Of a stretch of DNA of 64,000 bases, positions 34,671-43,473 are shown piece after piece. A program made the translations under genes and the position numbers. Source of the stretch: Shewanella halifaxensis HAW-EB4 (GTDB lineage: Bacteria > Pseudomonadota > Gammaproteobacteria > Enterobacterales > Shewanellaceae); the NCBI RefSeq assembly GCF_000019185.1, contig NC_010334.1:4898001-4962000 (forward strand), read 5' to 3'. The notes below the pieces were generated by a model. The model was not told the DNA's origin and made no database searches. It saw only the letters and a list, made by a program, of their open reading frames with translations. How positions within the stretch are numbered: position 1 is the stretch's first letter; every line of letters begins with the position of its first letter.

Positions 34671-35153
34671 CTATAGTATTGCACTACCAATTTCATTCTC
34701 GTTTAGAAGCAAATCATACTTTAAACTACCAGAGTATACTAAACACCCAAGCAACGCTCCGCCAGCTAGATACAGCATTGAATTTGATCCTCGATAGGTC
34801 GCGAAAAGGCTTCCCAGTACGCCACCAAGTAAAGCCCACCTTAGCTGTGGGCTTACTGGAGTCCCATGAATCAGATAGTTTGCTATATGTTGGCAGTTAC
34901 GGCTTGTTAGACAGTATTCAGTTGAACCAGCAAAGATAGTTTCAATCCTTGTTGATAAAGTCTCGACGTCAAGATCTTCAACATTTTGAACCTTAATAGC
35001 TTTTCCCTTACAAAATTCCTTGATAAGAACCACTTTAACCCCTGTTTCAGGGCTTGAGTGTATGACACGATCTCCTCCCAAATACACACCAACATGCTCG
35101 ACAATACCTTTACTTCTAAATAGTAAAGATCCCGGTTTTAAGTTATTATTCAT
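34671..35153 (-). CDS. LRAT-like (NlpC/P60 superfamily) cysteine protein with C-terminal membrane hairpin
   Basis: The ATG at 35153 is preferred over a GTG at 35174. LRAT-type residues are H20 in 'VEHVGVYLGG', H32 in 'VIHSS' and the cysteine C87 in 'SRNCQHIANYLIHG'; LRAT proteins use this Cys to handle lipid acyl groups or act as peptidases. Two hydrophobic Gly-rich segments lie near residues 105-143, so the enzyme is membrane-tethered. It is divergent from an XRE regulator that also ends in a Gly-rich membrane helix. A role in phage defence or lipid modification is a guess. Confidence 0.72.
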   Translation of the reverse strand: MNNNLKPGSLLFRSKGIVEHVGVYLGGDRVIHSSPETGVKVVLIKEFCKGKAIKVQNVEDLDVETLSTRIETIFAGSTEYCLTSRNCQHIANYLIHGTPVSPQLRWALLGGVLGSLFATYRGSNSMLYLAGGALLGCLVYSGSLKYDLLLNENEIGSAIL

Positions 35154-35174
35154 TAATACAAATATCCTATACAC

Positions 35175-35204
35175 ATACGTTTAAAGCATATACGTTAAAC
35201 GTAT
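35175..35204. promoter_or_regulatory. operator-like dyads between the LRAT-like and XRE genes
   Basis: A perfect 15-bp palindrome ATACGTTAAACGTAT (35190-35204) preceded by a half copy ATACGTTTAA (35175-35184). Location and symmetry suit an XRE repressor site that overlaps both promoters. Confidence 0.65.
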
Positions 35205-35227
35205 TCGAATTCACAATCAAGGCTTTT

Positions 35228-35587
35228 ATGGATAATCTGACTACTTATTCCGCAGTTCTAGGCTCAATCATTGCTAGTAGGCGTAAAGCTTTAATAAAAG
35301 AACAAGCCGAAATAGCAGCCCAGCTTGGGATTTCTCAAGCTTCATATAGCCGACTTGAGAGTGGAAAGTCTTCAATGAGCACTGACCAAATATTCCTTAC
35401 TTGCAATGCATTGCAGATTAGTCCTAGCGAACTTTTTATGCATGTTGAAAAATCAATAGATTCTTTAAAATCTAATGGTTACCGAGTAATTGCGCAGACA
35501 AGGGGAAGTCTAGAGTCGGATACTGGGAAGATAGTTGTAGGCGCGGCTCTTGGTGCTCTTTTGGTCGGAATTCTATCAAAGCGATAA
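35228..35587 (+). CDS. XRE-family regulator with C-terminal transmembrane helix
   Basis: A 119-residue protein: Cro/CI helix-turn-helix at residues about 12-70 ('RRKALIKEQAEIAAQLGISQASYSRLESGKSSMSTDQIFLTCNALQI'), then a linker and a C-terminal helix 'GKIVVGAALGALLVGILSK' that should insert in the membrane. A membrane-anchored XRE protein is unusual and suggests that it senses an event at the membrane, possibly linked to the divergent LRAT-like protein. Confidence 0.82.
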   Translation: MDNLTTYSAVLGSIIASRRKALIKEQAEIAAQLGISQASYSRLESGKSSMSTDQIFLTCNALQISPSELFMHVEKSIDSLKSNGYRVIAQTRGSLESDTGKIVVGAALGALLVGILSKR

Positions 35588-35640
35588 TTCATAACTCAAA
35601 TACATCGTCCTATTGGCGGGTGAGCTATGGGCTACTTCCT

Positions 35641-35667
35641 GATAATTACTGTTACCGTTAAGTTGAC
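35641..35667. repeat. interspersed repeat copy B
   Basis: GATAAT, four bases, then GTTACCGTTAAGTTGAC. It stands between the XRE gene and the HEPN-like gene, in a 270-base gap that otherwise shows no gene. Confidence 0.6.
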
Positions 35668-35857
35668 TTTAACTCGCATAGAGTCACAGCACGTTTTGTG
35701 GACAAAAGCTTGTTGAAGCTAAGGCTCTAAAGCCTATGCTTCACATTACAATAAGTATGGCGATTGTAGTAGTTAACACAGTCTTAAGATTTGAGTAATA
35801 CAATATCCAAGCCTCGGCATTTCGCCTTAGACTCTATGCAGACTAAAATGCCAAGCG

Positions 35858-36694
35858 TTACGAATATCTCTTAAACGCTTGTTCTATCTTCGTTAGCTGA
35901 TAATAAAGGCTTGCGTCGAAGAAAACTTTACTCGACACCGTAAATGGACCAACAATCTTAATCATTAGTTCTTCTGGCGTAAGTGATTCAACTGGAGTTT
36001 TATCATCCCAAATAATTACACTACCTACGGCGACATCATACTTCCAATTACGATGAGCAGTAGCATTTCTCAACCAAGATATATCAGTATGAATTAATGA
36101 TGGATATTGCGTTTTTAGACTATCCACTTGTTTTAGCATAACACCTAGTTTCCCATCTGGAACCTTGTTTGATTTAGCCAAAAGATATTTGCAGGAAACT
36201 AAAAATGATAAGTATTTTTTATAGCTATCCTCTATGAGGGTTGGTGCTATCGTAATAATTTTTTTTGCTAACCTCTCTCCTTCTAAGCCATCAAGCTGTA
36301 AGACTAAGCAGGAACTCTCTAGCATATTGTCTGTTGAGTTTAAAATGTCAGATTGTACTATCAACTCTGAAGCCTTATTTGTTTCAACTGCATCCACATC
36401 AACAAATAACTGCAATAATTCATTAAACTCCTGAACGCTTGCATTTTTATTTTTAATTGCTAAGGTTTGTTCTTCTAGGTTGGAAACAATGGATGACAGA
36501 ATAGACTCTGGAGAAGAAAACATTTCTAAAAATGTTGGCGCTGCTTCCTTTAAAAAGTCTTCATCAATTTCTAACGAATTTTCAAAGCACTTAATAAATT
36601 TTGAAAGCGATGATAACGGAGCTTCGATATCAATAAACTTATTTGATTCGAGTTCTTCCAAAACTATGTTCAACTCTTCTGTTTCTTTAAACAT
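35858..36694 (-). CDS. HEPN-motif protein, candidate RNase effector
   Basis: A 278-residue, mostly helical protein without signal. Residues 209-214 read R-N-A-T-A-H within 'DISWLRNATAHRNWKYD', matching the R-x4-6-H catalytic motif of HEPN RNases; the first polar residue after R is N, as is common. Such proteins act in toxin-antitoxin and abortive-infection systems. The rest has no motif that I can name. It lies downstream of an ATPase gene on the same strand, with a 359-base gap, so the two may work together. Confidence 0.62.
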   Translation of the reverse strand: MFKETEELNIVLEELESNKFIDIEAPLSSLSKFIKCFENSLEIDEDFLKEAAPTFLEMFSSPESILSSIVSNLEEQTLAIKNKNASVQEFNELLQLFVDVDAVETNKASELIVQSDILNSTDNMLESSCLVLQLDGLEGERLAKKIITIAPTLIEDSYKKYLSFLVSCKYLLAKSNKVPDGKLGVMLKQVDSLKTQYPSLIHTDISWLRNATAHRNWKYDVAVGSVIIWDDKTPVESLTPEELMIKIVGPFTVSSKVFFDASLYYQLTKIEQAFKRYS

Positions 36695-37053
36695 TGTAAC
36701 CTCAGAGAACTATAACACCAAAACAGCGATTTACCCGCAAGAGAATGCCGAGCAACTAATTGATAATAAATAGTATATCTAGTCATCGGCAAGTGTTCAA
36801 TGTCCTATTTGTTTACTCAAGACAATTAAGATGTTCGGGGGCAGATCTTATATTTTGGCTATTCTTTAGCGCATGTATGGCAAACGTAATTAGCTGAAGA
36901 CCACTCAGTCTGGAGAGTTAACACACTTTGGGCAAAAATGAGTCAGCGTAGATCTCGCTGACTCGAAGTTGGACAAAAACGATTTACGGTCACTGAGCTA
37001 AACCGTTTCTATCAGATTAGAAAAAGAATCTTAAGTTCTTGTCAGCTATCTTG
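36695..37053. other. gap between the HEPN-like and ATPase genes
   Basis: No supportable gene. A pair AAACG...CGTTT with inner TTTA...TAAA near 36976-37007 may serve as terminator for the ATPase gene on the minus strand. Confidence 0.35.
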
Positions 37054-38508
37054 TTAACCGTTGATATTTAGATACTTTCGATAGCTTGGGTGCACAGTCC
37101 AAGTAAGATCATTATTTCGGTTTTGCTGAGAATAAAATAGATCTGGATCATCAGTATAATATGTAAATTTCTGAGAGCTATCAGGCAGCTTAGATATCAA
37201 ACCAATTTTGTATACAAAGTGTCCTAAGTCGATAAGTTCACAGTATGGTTTACCGTCAATAACAGGAATGTCTGACGCATCTCGCCCTTTTATAAACTTA
37301 CTATCCAATATCATTTCCAACTCTGAAAAAGTATACTCTTTTTGACCTGCTCTAAATGAATCGATCAAGTTTTCCAGTTCAGGAAATTGGTGTTGATGTT
37401 CTTTTATCAAATCATCACGTCGATTTTGACCATATTTTGTCAAAACCTCATTAAACTGATTCAAGGACACTTTGCAACGACTCTTATGAGCCTGAATTGA
37501 AGCCATTCTACATAATTGCCCCATAGAACGAGGACGGTGATTGGAAAATGCGTTAATCGCATCAAAAACAGGTGCTTCTTTTCCCGCCCATTTTATAGGA
37601 CTAATAAATATCAGTTGGAATAGTTTGTTATAGTCTCGGTCGTACTTATACTTTGCCTCGAGAGACAAGGGGTGCTTTCTTTGAACATAAGAAAGTATTT
37701 TCTTCGCTAGCATCTCTCTCATCTGTTTTTTTGTCCAAACAATATTTACAATGTATTGATCCCATTTATCAAGGTCTTCTACATGTCTTAAGTTTGTCCA
37801 GACATCAGAGCGCACTGTTGCTCTGACATTCAAGTTTTTGACATCAAAACAAAGTCCACGGACTGCACTGAAGAAAGAGCTGATTCGATACTGAAAATCT
37901 TCACTGTCTATATATTTTGCGTCAATATCATCAACCAGTAGCCATACTTTTTTGTCACTATTTTCTTCTAAATAGTTGTTAAGAAGATTTTCTAATTTTT
38001 CCGGTTGAAACCCTTGAGTTTCAGAACCAAGTACAGGGATTTTACCTTTTATTCGAGATATGAGCCCACCAATTAAGTTTTTGCTCTTCATTCCTTCTAG
38101 TTCAGAGATCTCGACCATCGACATTTCGTCACTAGTTAAAGCGAAGTTAATGGTCTTACCTATATGGATGTTAATTTCCTTACAGATAATTTGCTTCCAA
38201 TAATTTTCAAGGTATGCAGAGTCCTTACCATTAAAGTCCCCTAACCCAAGCAATGAGTTTCCCGTAACACGAATAACTATTGGACTGTTATATTCCTTTT
38301 TAAATGCCAAGTCATAATCAAGTTTTGACAATAGGGTTGACTTACCCATACCTTTTCTAGCGTTTACCACGCATAAACGATGCTCATCATCATAAAAATC
38401 ATCAAATTCATCATTTTCAATAAAGTATGAGTTCAATACTTCCAGAGATTCATCCTCGCCAGCATCGTTACCAAATAACGATCTATCATTCAACTTGAGC
38501 CTTAACAT
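37054..38508 (-). CDS. P-loop ATPase, Sll1717/KAP-like
   Basis: The ATG at 38508 is chosen over a TTG at 38544 (both lack a strong binding site). Walker A is ARKGMGKST at residues 50-58 and Walker B 'VWLLVDDID' at 188-196; both fit the Sll1717-type STAND-like P-loop NTPases ('ARKGMGKS'). The remaining 290 residues are helical with 'RPRSMGQLCRMA' that looks like a winged-helix or lid region. This group is often part of defence islands as a sensor or motor. No domain for nuclease action is visible in it, which makes the HEPN neighbour a plausible effector. Confidence 0.75.
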   Translation of the reverse strand: MLRLKLNDRSLFGNDAGEDESLEVLNSYFIENDEFDDFYDDEHRLCVVNARKGMGKSTLLSKLDYDLAFKKEYNSPIVIRVTGNSLLGLGDFNGKDSAYLENYWKQIICKEINIHIGKTINFALTSDEMSMVEISELEGMKSKNLIGGLISRIKGKIPVLGSETQGFQPEKLENLLNNYLEENSDKKVWLLVDDIDAKYIDSEDFQYRISSFFSAVRGLCFDVKNLNVRATVRSDVWTNLRHVEDLDKWDQYIVNIVWTKKQMREMLAKKILSYVQRKHPLSLEAKYKYDRDYNKLFQLIFISPIKWAGKEAPVFDAINAFSNHRPRSMGQLCRMASIQAHKSRCKVSLNQFNEVLTKYGQNRRDDLIKEHQHQFPELENLIDSFRAGQKEYTFSELEMILDSKFIKGRDASDIPVIDGKPYCELIDLGHFVYKIGLISKLPDSSQKFTYYTDDPDLFYSQQNRNNDLTWTVHPSYRKYLNING

Positions 38509-39040
38509 ATATACACGACACTTCCTAATAACAACTAATTTCAATACTATATACTCAAAAGGTTCTGTTGCATATTGCGCTAAAATAGATAACGAATGAC
38601 GTGGATTCCCCTCCCGAGGAACTGCCTCGCTTTAGGTGTTAGCACCGCGACCACCAAAATTGTACCTTGAACTAAAAATGCTTGCATTGATGTTAGGTCG
38701 CCTGCTCTAGTGTTTATCACTGAGCTAAGTAGCTAATAAAACTTTGCCATCAAGCCTTGGTGTGCATGTAATTGCGTCAAATTAGTCTTGATGGCATTAG
38801 TATTAATAGGGAAAACAAGAATACGCTATCGATGTAGAACATTTGTTCTAAGTGATATAGGGCATAAGTGAGTCACATCAATACCATGATAATTGTCGTT
38901 ACCATTAAGTTGGCACCACTACATGACTAACCCTGTACCTCAGTGCTTGTGATAAGGCCGCTTTCAACTAGAATTGATGGTTCACCATCTCTTCCAGCCA
39001 AAGGTCTTGCTTAACGCACTACAGATTAGAGGTCATCCCA
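38509..39040. other. 532-base gap with repeat copy C
   Basis: No credible gene. It holds a GGTTCTGTTGCAT word (38571) resembling IS6-type ends but no transposase; an inverted pair TGCCATCAAG / CTTGATGGCA (about 38748 and 38784); and interspersed repeat copy C (38888-38914, GATAATTGTC then GTTACCATTAAGTTGGC). Confidence 0.45.
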
Positions 39041-39454
39041 ATGAAAAAAATAATCTTGATTTCATGTGTGAGCAAAAAGGTCGAATATACAACTACAGCA
39101 AGAGAGCTCTACATTAGCACTCTTTTCAAACTAAACCTCCGATATGCTGAACAGCTAAGACCTGATAATATTTTTATTCTGTCAGCTAAGTATGGCCTCC
39201 TACCGTTAAACGAAGAAGTTGAACCTTATGAGTTAACACTTAATACAATGAGTTCAAATGACATAAAAACATGGGCAGGTGGAGTATTACAGCAACTCTC
39301 AGACAGGTACAAAATGGATGCATGCCATTTCACCTTTTTAGCTGGAGAGAAATACAGGAAGCATTTGATTTCACACACACCACATTCAGATATTCCCCTT
39401 CAAGGGCTTCGTATCGGTGAGCAGCTTCAAAAACTAAAAGGCCTAATATCATGA
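39041..39454 (+). CDS. DUF6884-like protein
   Basis: A 137-residue protein starting 'KKIILISCVSKKVEYTTTARELYISTLFKLNLRYAEQL', then 'NIFILSAKYGLLPLNEEVEPYELTLN' and 'WAGGVLQQL'. This is the DUF6884 pattern (LISC...A.eLY.S..F....ILSAkyGLl...), a family often seen in mobile and defence regions without known activity. AGAGG is before the ATG. It overlaps the next gene by 4 bases (ATGA), so the two form one operon. Confidence 0.72.
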   Translation: MKKIILISCVSKKVEYTTTARELYISTLFKLNLRYAEQLRPDNIFILSAKYGLLPLNEEVEPYELTLNTMSSNDIKTWAGGVLQQLSDRYKMDACHFTFLAGEKYRKHLISHTPHSDIPLQGLRIGEQLQKLKGLIS

Positions 39455-39792
39455 GTTGTGAATGTGAAGTGCTTCACCATATAGCAAACAGTCTAGAAAG
39501 ACATAGCTTCCCATGTGATAGTGACAACATTCCCCGTAATGGAGTTTACTTTTTATTTCAAAGAGGCGAGAAATCTCACCAAGCCGATAGAGTTGTGCGG
39601 GTTGGTACTCATACTGGCGATAACCAACTGCAATCCAGACTGAAACAGCACTTCAATCAAGAAAATAAAGATAGAAGCATTTTTAGAAAAAATATTGGTA
39701 GAGCTCTCCTCAGCAAAAGCAATGATGCCTTCCTAAAGCACTGGGAACTTGATCTTACGCAAGGAAGGCAAAAGACGAGTACGGCCCCCTGA
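39451..39792 (+). pseudogene. GIY-YIG nuclease-like protein, N-terminal part (frameshifted)
   Basis: The 113 codons read 'GVYFLFQRGEKSHQADRVVRVGTHTGDNQLQSRLKQHF...SIFRKNIGRALL', a GIY-YIG-like core with the GVYF and VRVGTHT positions, then stop after 'QKTSTAP'. One extra A in the four-A run near 39773 would continue in the next frame as 'KDEYGPLIDFDYQKAIEHQVSLYIRENF', joining the ORF at 39828. So one gene of about 221 codons seems broken by a one-base deletion. It overlaps the DUF6884 gene. Confidence 0.72.
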
Positions 39793-39827
39793 TTGACTTC
39801 GACTACCAAAAAGCCATTGAACACCAA

Positions 39828-40115
39828 GTGAGTCTCTATATAAGAGAGAATTTTACTTGTTCAACATTTCCAATAGCAAGTAAAGAGGAGAGGCTAAATA
39901 TAGAGTCAAAACTCATTTCAACACTATCGTGGTGCGAGGAGTGTAAACCCTCCTCCGATTGGCTAGGAAACTGCTCACCTAAAAGTAAGATAGTTCAGAG
40001 CGGGCTATGGTTGGTGAACGAACTATACAAAACCCAAATGACACCTGATGAAGTCAATAACCTGTCTGAAAAAATCAAAGCCGATAAACTAGTGTTTCTA
40101 TCAAGTAATCAATAG
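39828..40115 (+). pseudogene. GIY-YIG nuclease-like protein, C-terminal part
   Basis: The second part reads 'LYIRENFTCSTFPIASKEERLNIESKLISTLSWCEECKPSSDWLGNCSPKSKIVQSGLWLVNEL', which contains the 'SSDWLG' and 'SGLW' features seen at the end of this GIY-YIG group. The frame is open to the left of its first ATG and continues the preceding ORF in the -1 frame. It has no binding site of its own. Confidence 0.68.
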
Positions 40116-40214
40116 CAATTGAATAGTTAAATTTAATCAGTTTTTCAATATCTAGCCTCAAGTGACTCAATCTTTACTACAATATGTAAACGTACAAAAA
40201 TCTGGCAGTCACAT

Positions 40215-40619
40215 ATGGGTGTTGTATATTATTTCGGCATTGGATCGCTTGCTTTTGTCATCATAGTCATACTTATTATGAAAAATAGTTTTAACGCCAA
40301 ATGTATGAAAGTAGCGATGAAAGCCTTAGAAATCACTATTGAGCCATTTGATCTTTCCGCTGGTGAATACTTACCAGCTCCTCCAACAATGAAGGTAATG
40401 CTTCTTGGGTTTCTATCGGCACGGGATCTAAAGCAGATACTAATCAATGTGTTTGACTTCTCGACCCCTGAACTAGGCGCATACTATATGTTAGATCAAT
40501 TAAGTGAGGCATTTGAAGCCGAATCAAAAAAAGAGATGGCTGCATGGTTTGGTAGAGCGAGAGACAGACTTACTGAAAATTTCAATAAGTCTGTTCGAGA
40601 GATGCTTATGAAGAGCTAG
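40215..40619 (+). CDS. single-pass membrane protein of unknown function
   Basis: A 134-residue protein with one N-terminal membrane helix (residues about 4-24) and a soluble helical domain ('MKVMLLGFLSARDLKQILINVFDFSTPELGAYYMLDQLSEAFEAESKKEMAAWFGRARDRLTENF'). I do not recognise it. It lies 100 bases after the GIY-YIG remnant and converges with a small HTH gene. Confidence 0.55.
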   Translation: MGVVYYFGIGSLAFVIIVILIMKNSFNAKCMKVAMKALEITIEPFDLSAGEYLPAPPTMKVMLLGFLSARDLKQILINVFDFSTPELGAYYMLDQLSEAFEAESKKEMAAWFGRARDRLTENFNKSVREMLMKS

Positions 40620-40711
40620 TAGAATAGGCTAGTGGGGGCCGAGATCCTCCCTCTGAGGTCATACAAACATAATCAACTTACCTATCAAAACCACGTTAAT
40701 AACGATTACTG

Positions 40712-40745
40712 TTAAGTCAGTGGTAAACGATTACCACTGACTTAA
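40712..40745. terminator. perfect inverted repeat between convergent genes
   Basis: Arms TTAAGTCAGTGGTAA and TTACCACTGACTTAA (15 bp, perfect) around ACGA. It is likely a bidirectional terminator or insulator. Upstream bases 40701-40716 resemble the interspersed repeat (copy D, weak). Confidence 0.7.
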
Positions 40746-40761
40746 AGCTTACTATACCCTT

Positions 40762-41136
40762 CTATCGTATTGGCACCCCGTTCAACTCTAAGTGGCTAAT
40801 TATCGATCCTTTTGAGCGACCAAACTCTCTAGACAACCGGGAGACTGGACGCCCCCCTGTATAATCATTAATTAATTTTTTAGTATCAGCATTCGACCAA
40901 GGGAGTCCATGATTTCTTGCTTTACCATTGACTATATTTATCAACACTTTATCTTGCGACCTTAAATATGATTTCTCACTAAGATTTTTTGCAACTAAAT
41001 GTATGCAGACTTTTACAGCTTCAAGCACTTCTGGCTCATGAAAAATATCTTCCTTTCTCAATGTTCTCCGTGAGTATGGGTTCATTCCATCGGCAATATA
41101 CTTCAGTGTTTCTAACGCGATATCTGTCTTCATCAT
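40762..41136 (-). CDS. small DNA-binding-like protein
   Basis: A 124-residue protein; the start is ATG ATG after AAAGGCATTG, with a TTG three bases earlier. The C-terminal half ('LPWSNADTKKLINDYTGGRPVSRLSREFGRSKGSIISHLELNGVPI') has the shape of a Myb/SANT or helix-turn-helix segment seen in small phage and island proteins. It probably regulates the replication region that follows on the same strand. Confidence 0.58.
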   Translation of the reverse strand: MMKTDIALETLKYIADGMNPYSRRTLRKEDIFHEPEVLEAVKVCIHLVAKNLSEKSYLRSQDKVLINIVNGKARNHGLPWSNADTKKLINDYTGGRPVSRLSREFGRSKGSIISHLELNGVPIR

Positions 41137-41210
41137 CAATGCCTTTATCTAATTTTTTAATTATTAATCTCTACTTTGAGGCTGTCTTTAACTGTCAGAC
41201 TCGCCAATTA

Positions 41211-42401
41211 TCAGGCAAGGAGCTTTGCTCTTACTTCACACAACATGTATCTGATAAGCTTATTGAACATGGTTTCATTGATATCTAACTGGCATTGCTT
41301 GAGTATCTTGGTTAGCTTCACTCTATCTGTATTATTTTTAGTACGTCTAAGGGCTGCAATACCAAAGTATTTTACAATTTCCCAATCTTGAGTACCTTCA
41401 CCTAGTAACGTACTTAACTTGTCAGTGTCGTAGGCAAACAAGCCTGTATAAAGGTCTGCCCCCACTTCAATATCCTTCAACTTAAGACCTTTAACGGATT
41501 TCACGTTATATGGTCTAATTGTCATTTCCAACCTAGTACATACTTTATTGCTATCCACTCCACGTTTAACTCGCTCAGCATTTTTATTGTAAACCTGTAC
41601 CCTACGTGACTTATTAGCTCCAGTAATCTTGGTCTCTACAACTCCATTAGCGCTAAAAAAGGCTTTATAGGATGAACTTTTATCAAGGTTAATGGTGGTG
41701 TCACCAACGAAGTAACCATCACTGTCAAACGTAACATCGACTCTAGTTACATTTGATTTCAGTATTCGATTTTTAAAGTGTCTACCGCACAACTTCTTAA
41801 GCTTTTTAACAAGTACTCTTAAGTCTTTCTCTTGGTAATTAGATGGGTTATAACTGAGCTTTAATTCCTTTATCTTTTTTGAAATAGGCTTAATAAGGAG
41901 CTGTAAACTACTAAATTGCTCAGCTTCAATTGAAAATGATTTATTGAATTTCACTCCCTTCGCATTTGCGTGTGAATGTTGCTTTACCCTGACTAAGCGC
42001 ATCTCTTCCTCAATCAATATAGAATGCAAACGTTTACTTTCAGAGCGAGACAGTGGAATAGTTATTTCAATTTTATCTAGAAACAAATCAGCAAAGATAT
42101 CGGGACTTGCAAATTTGCAAGACAGCGAGCTGTAGTCAGAAGAGCTTGTTCCAAGCTCTTGATACGATGTTGAAGTCGCTGTAGTTACTACTACCGTAGA
42201 CTTTGCTGGCTTATATTCTTTGTAGCTGCTTAACGTGTCATGGGCAACTTCTGACATAAGTACGCTGTCAAAATTACTCAGGTTAGAGTTATGGATGCTA
42301 ATTAGATCATCAAGTGTGATATTAGCCATTGTATGCTTAACATGATCAATGACAGTGATGTTATAGTCAGATTTAGCGGTATCTGCTAGTAGTTTTTTCA
42401 T
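41211..42401 (-). CDS. replication-initiation-like protein
   Basis: A 396-residue basic protein. 'SNVTRVDVTFDSDGYFVGD' followed by 'RRVQVYNKNAERVKRGVDSNKVCTRLEMTIRP' resembles the replication initiators of filamentous phages and rolling-circle elements (RstA/Rep-type: R-x-D-x-x-x-D, VYxK, R-x-E). I do not see a clear catalytic tyrosine pair, so the call is a resemblance. Two identical dyads TTGCAAATTTGCAA, one before and one inside the gene, could be its binding sites. Confidence 0.5.
   Translation of the reverse strand: MKKLLADTAKSDYNITVIDHVKHTMANITLDDLISIHNSNLSNFDSVLMSEVAHDTLSSYKEYKPAKSTVVVTTATSTSYQELGTSSSDYSSLSCKFASPDIFADLFLDKIEITIPLSRSESKRLHSILIEEEMRLVRVKQHSHANAKGVKFNKSFSIEAEQFSSLQLLIKPISKKIKELKLSYNPSNYQEKDLRVLVKKLKKLCGRHFKNRILKSNVTRVDVTFDSDGYFVGDTTINLDKSSSYKAFFSANGVVETKITGANKSRRVQVYNKNAERVKRGVDSNKVCTRLEMTIRPYNVKSVKGLKLKDIEVGADLYTGLFAYDTDKLSTLLGEGTQDWEIVKYFGIAALRRTKNNTDRVKLTKILKQCQLDINETMFNKLIRYMLCEVRAKLLA
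42107..42120. repeat. dyad TTGCAAATTTGCAA, copy 1 (inside the Rep-like gene)
   Basis: Perfect 14-bp palindrome, extended by C/G flanks to 16 bp. Identical to the copy at 42420; in the protein frame it encodes part of a variable N-terminal stretch. Confidence 0.6.
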
Positions 42402-42419
42402 TCATAAGTCTCTTATTAG

Positions 42420-42433
42420 TTGCAAATTTGCAA
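42420..42433. repeat. dyad TTGCAAATTTGCAA, copy 2 (upstream of the Rep-like gene)
   Basis: Lies 19 bases before the Rep-like start on the minus strand, at a distance that suits autoregulation or an origin of replication. Confidence 0.6.
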
Positions 42434-42480
42434 GTGTCAGATCTAGAGTGACGTGCGCTTATAATCTCCCTTATAAAACG

Positions 42481-43473
42481 CTAATTTTCTAGCTCTTCAA
42501 CAGCTTCTACTAACAAGCGAGCCCGTTTTTTCATTTCATTAATGCTCTCAGGGCTATACTCAGTCAAACACTTCGAGACAGATTTAGTTTTCTCCCAGTA
42601 ATCAGTTAAGCTTTCCAAGGCTGTACCTACATTAATATTCCTCTTAGTCGTCTCTACTCCACTTTTATCTATAAAAGGTAAAATAGAGTCAACACGTTCA
42701 TACTCTTCAATAGCACCACTCTCGATAGTTTGACAAAGAACCTCACTTTGAAGAGCTACTTTGTTGACGTCATTAATCAATTTACCAGTAACTTTCTTAA
42801 TAGATTTGTTCTCAGCAACTATTCTGTTGCATTCCTCATAAATATTCTGGAGATGCAAGTCACCACTTTCAGATCGGATAATTGAGTAACTGTTGAGAAC
42901 GAGATCATTTTCATCACCAAGATCACTCAAACATTGTCGGTTCTCTAGTTCATGAATAGAGATCACCCCAAACTTTAAAAGTACCAATGTTTGTACATTT
43001 CTAAGTGTCTTTGATACTTCGTAATCGGCAAAGTTAAAATATTTTTCAAAGTATGCTCTTTGGGTCATTCCAATTGTCTGAGGTAAATCTAGCTCCACTG
43101 ACATATATATAACGATACGTTTAAACTTTAATGCTTCATTACAAAGTCTCCCCCATTTTGAAATTCTTTCATCTGATAAATAAGTTCTATTATTTTCTAA
43201 ATTCACTAGACCATGGAGCACTGAGCTTAATAATGAGCTTTCGCCTCCCTTAGCTGATATTAGTCCCCCTTCCTCAATACTGACTTTAGAAATAGCCAAA
43301 GTCTGTTCACTAATAACCTCGTACTCAACCTGCCTAACATTTCCGTCACAATCAATGTCGGTTGTACTGTCAATTGATGGACAAATGCTCCCGAAACCTC
43401 GGCGTTGCTTTGTAGCTTTATTAGAGTTTTGTACTTTCTTTTTCGTTTGCTTATTGTCATTAATAGTTGGCAT
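42481..43473 (-). CDS. protein of unknown function, transcribed with the Rep-like gene
   Basis: A 330-residue soluble protein. The first 30 residues are highly basic and low in complexity (KQTKKKVQNSNKATKQRR), then a mainly helical body without motifs that I can name. It lies 79 bases upstream of the Rep-like gene on the same strand, so it may be a partition or replication-associated factor, but this is only by position. Confidence 0.5.
   Translation of the reverse strand: MPTINDNKQTKKKVQNSNKATKQRRGFGSICPSIDSTTDIDCDGNVRQVEYEVISEQTLAISKVSIEEGGLISAKGGESSLLSSVLHGLVNLENNRTYLSDERISKWGRLCNEALKFKRIVIYMSVELDLPQTIGMTQRAYFEKYFNFADYEVSKTLRNVQTLVLLKFGVISIHELENRQCLSDLGDENDLVLNSYSIIRSESGDLHLQNIYEECNRIVAENKSIKKVTGKLINDVNKVALQSEVLCQTIESGAIEEYERVDSILPFIDKSGVETTKRNINVGTALESLTDYWEKTKSVSKCLTEYSPESINEMKKRARLLVEAVEELEN

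Noticed and set aside
38571..38584. GGTTCTGTTGCAT resembling an IS6-family end
   Set aside because: No transposase, no second inverted end and no target duplication could be seen nearby; a 13-base match is not enough.
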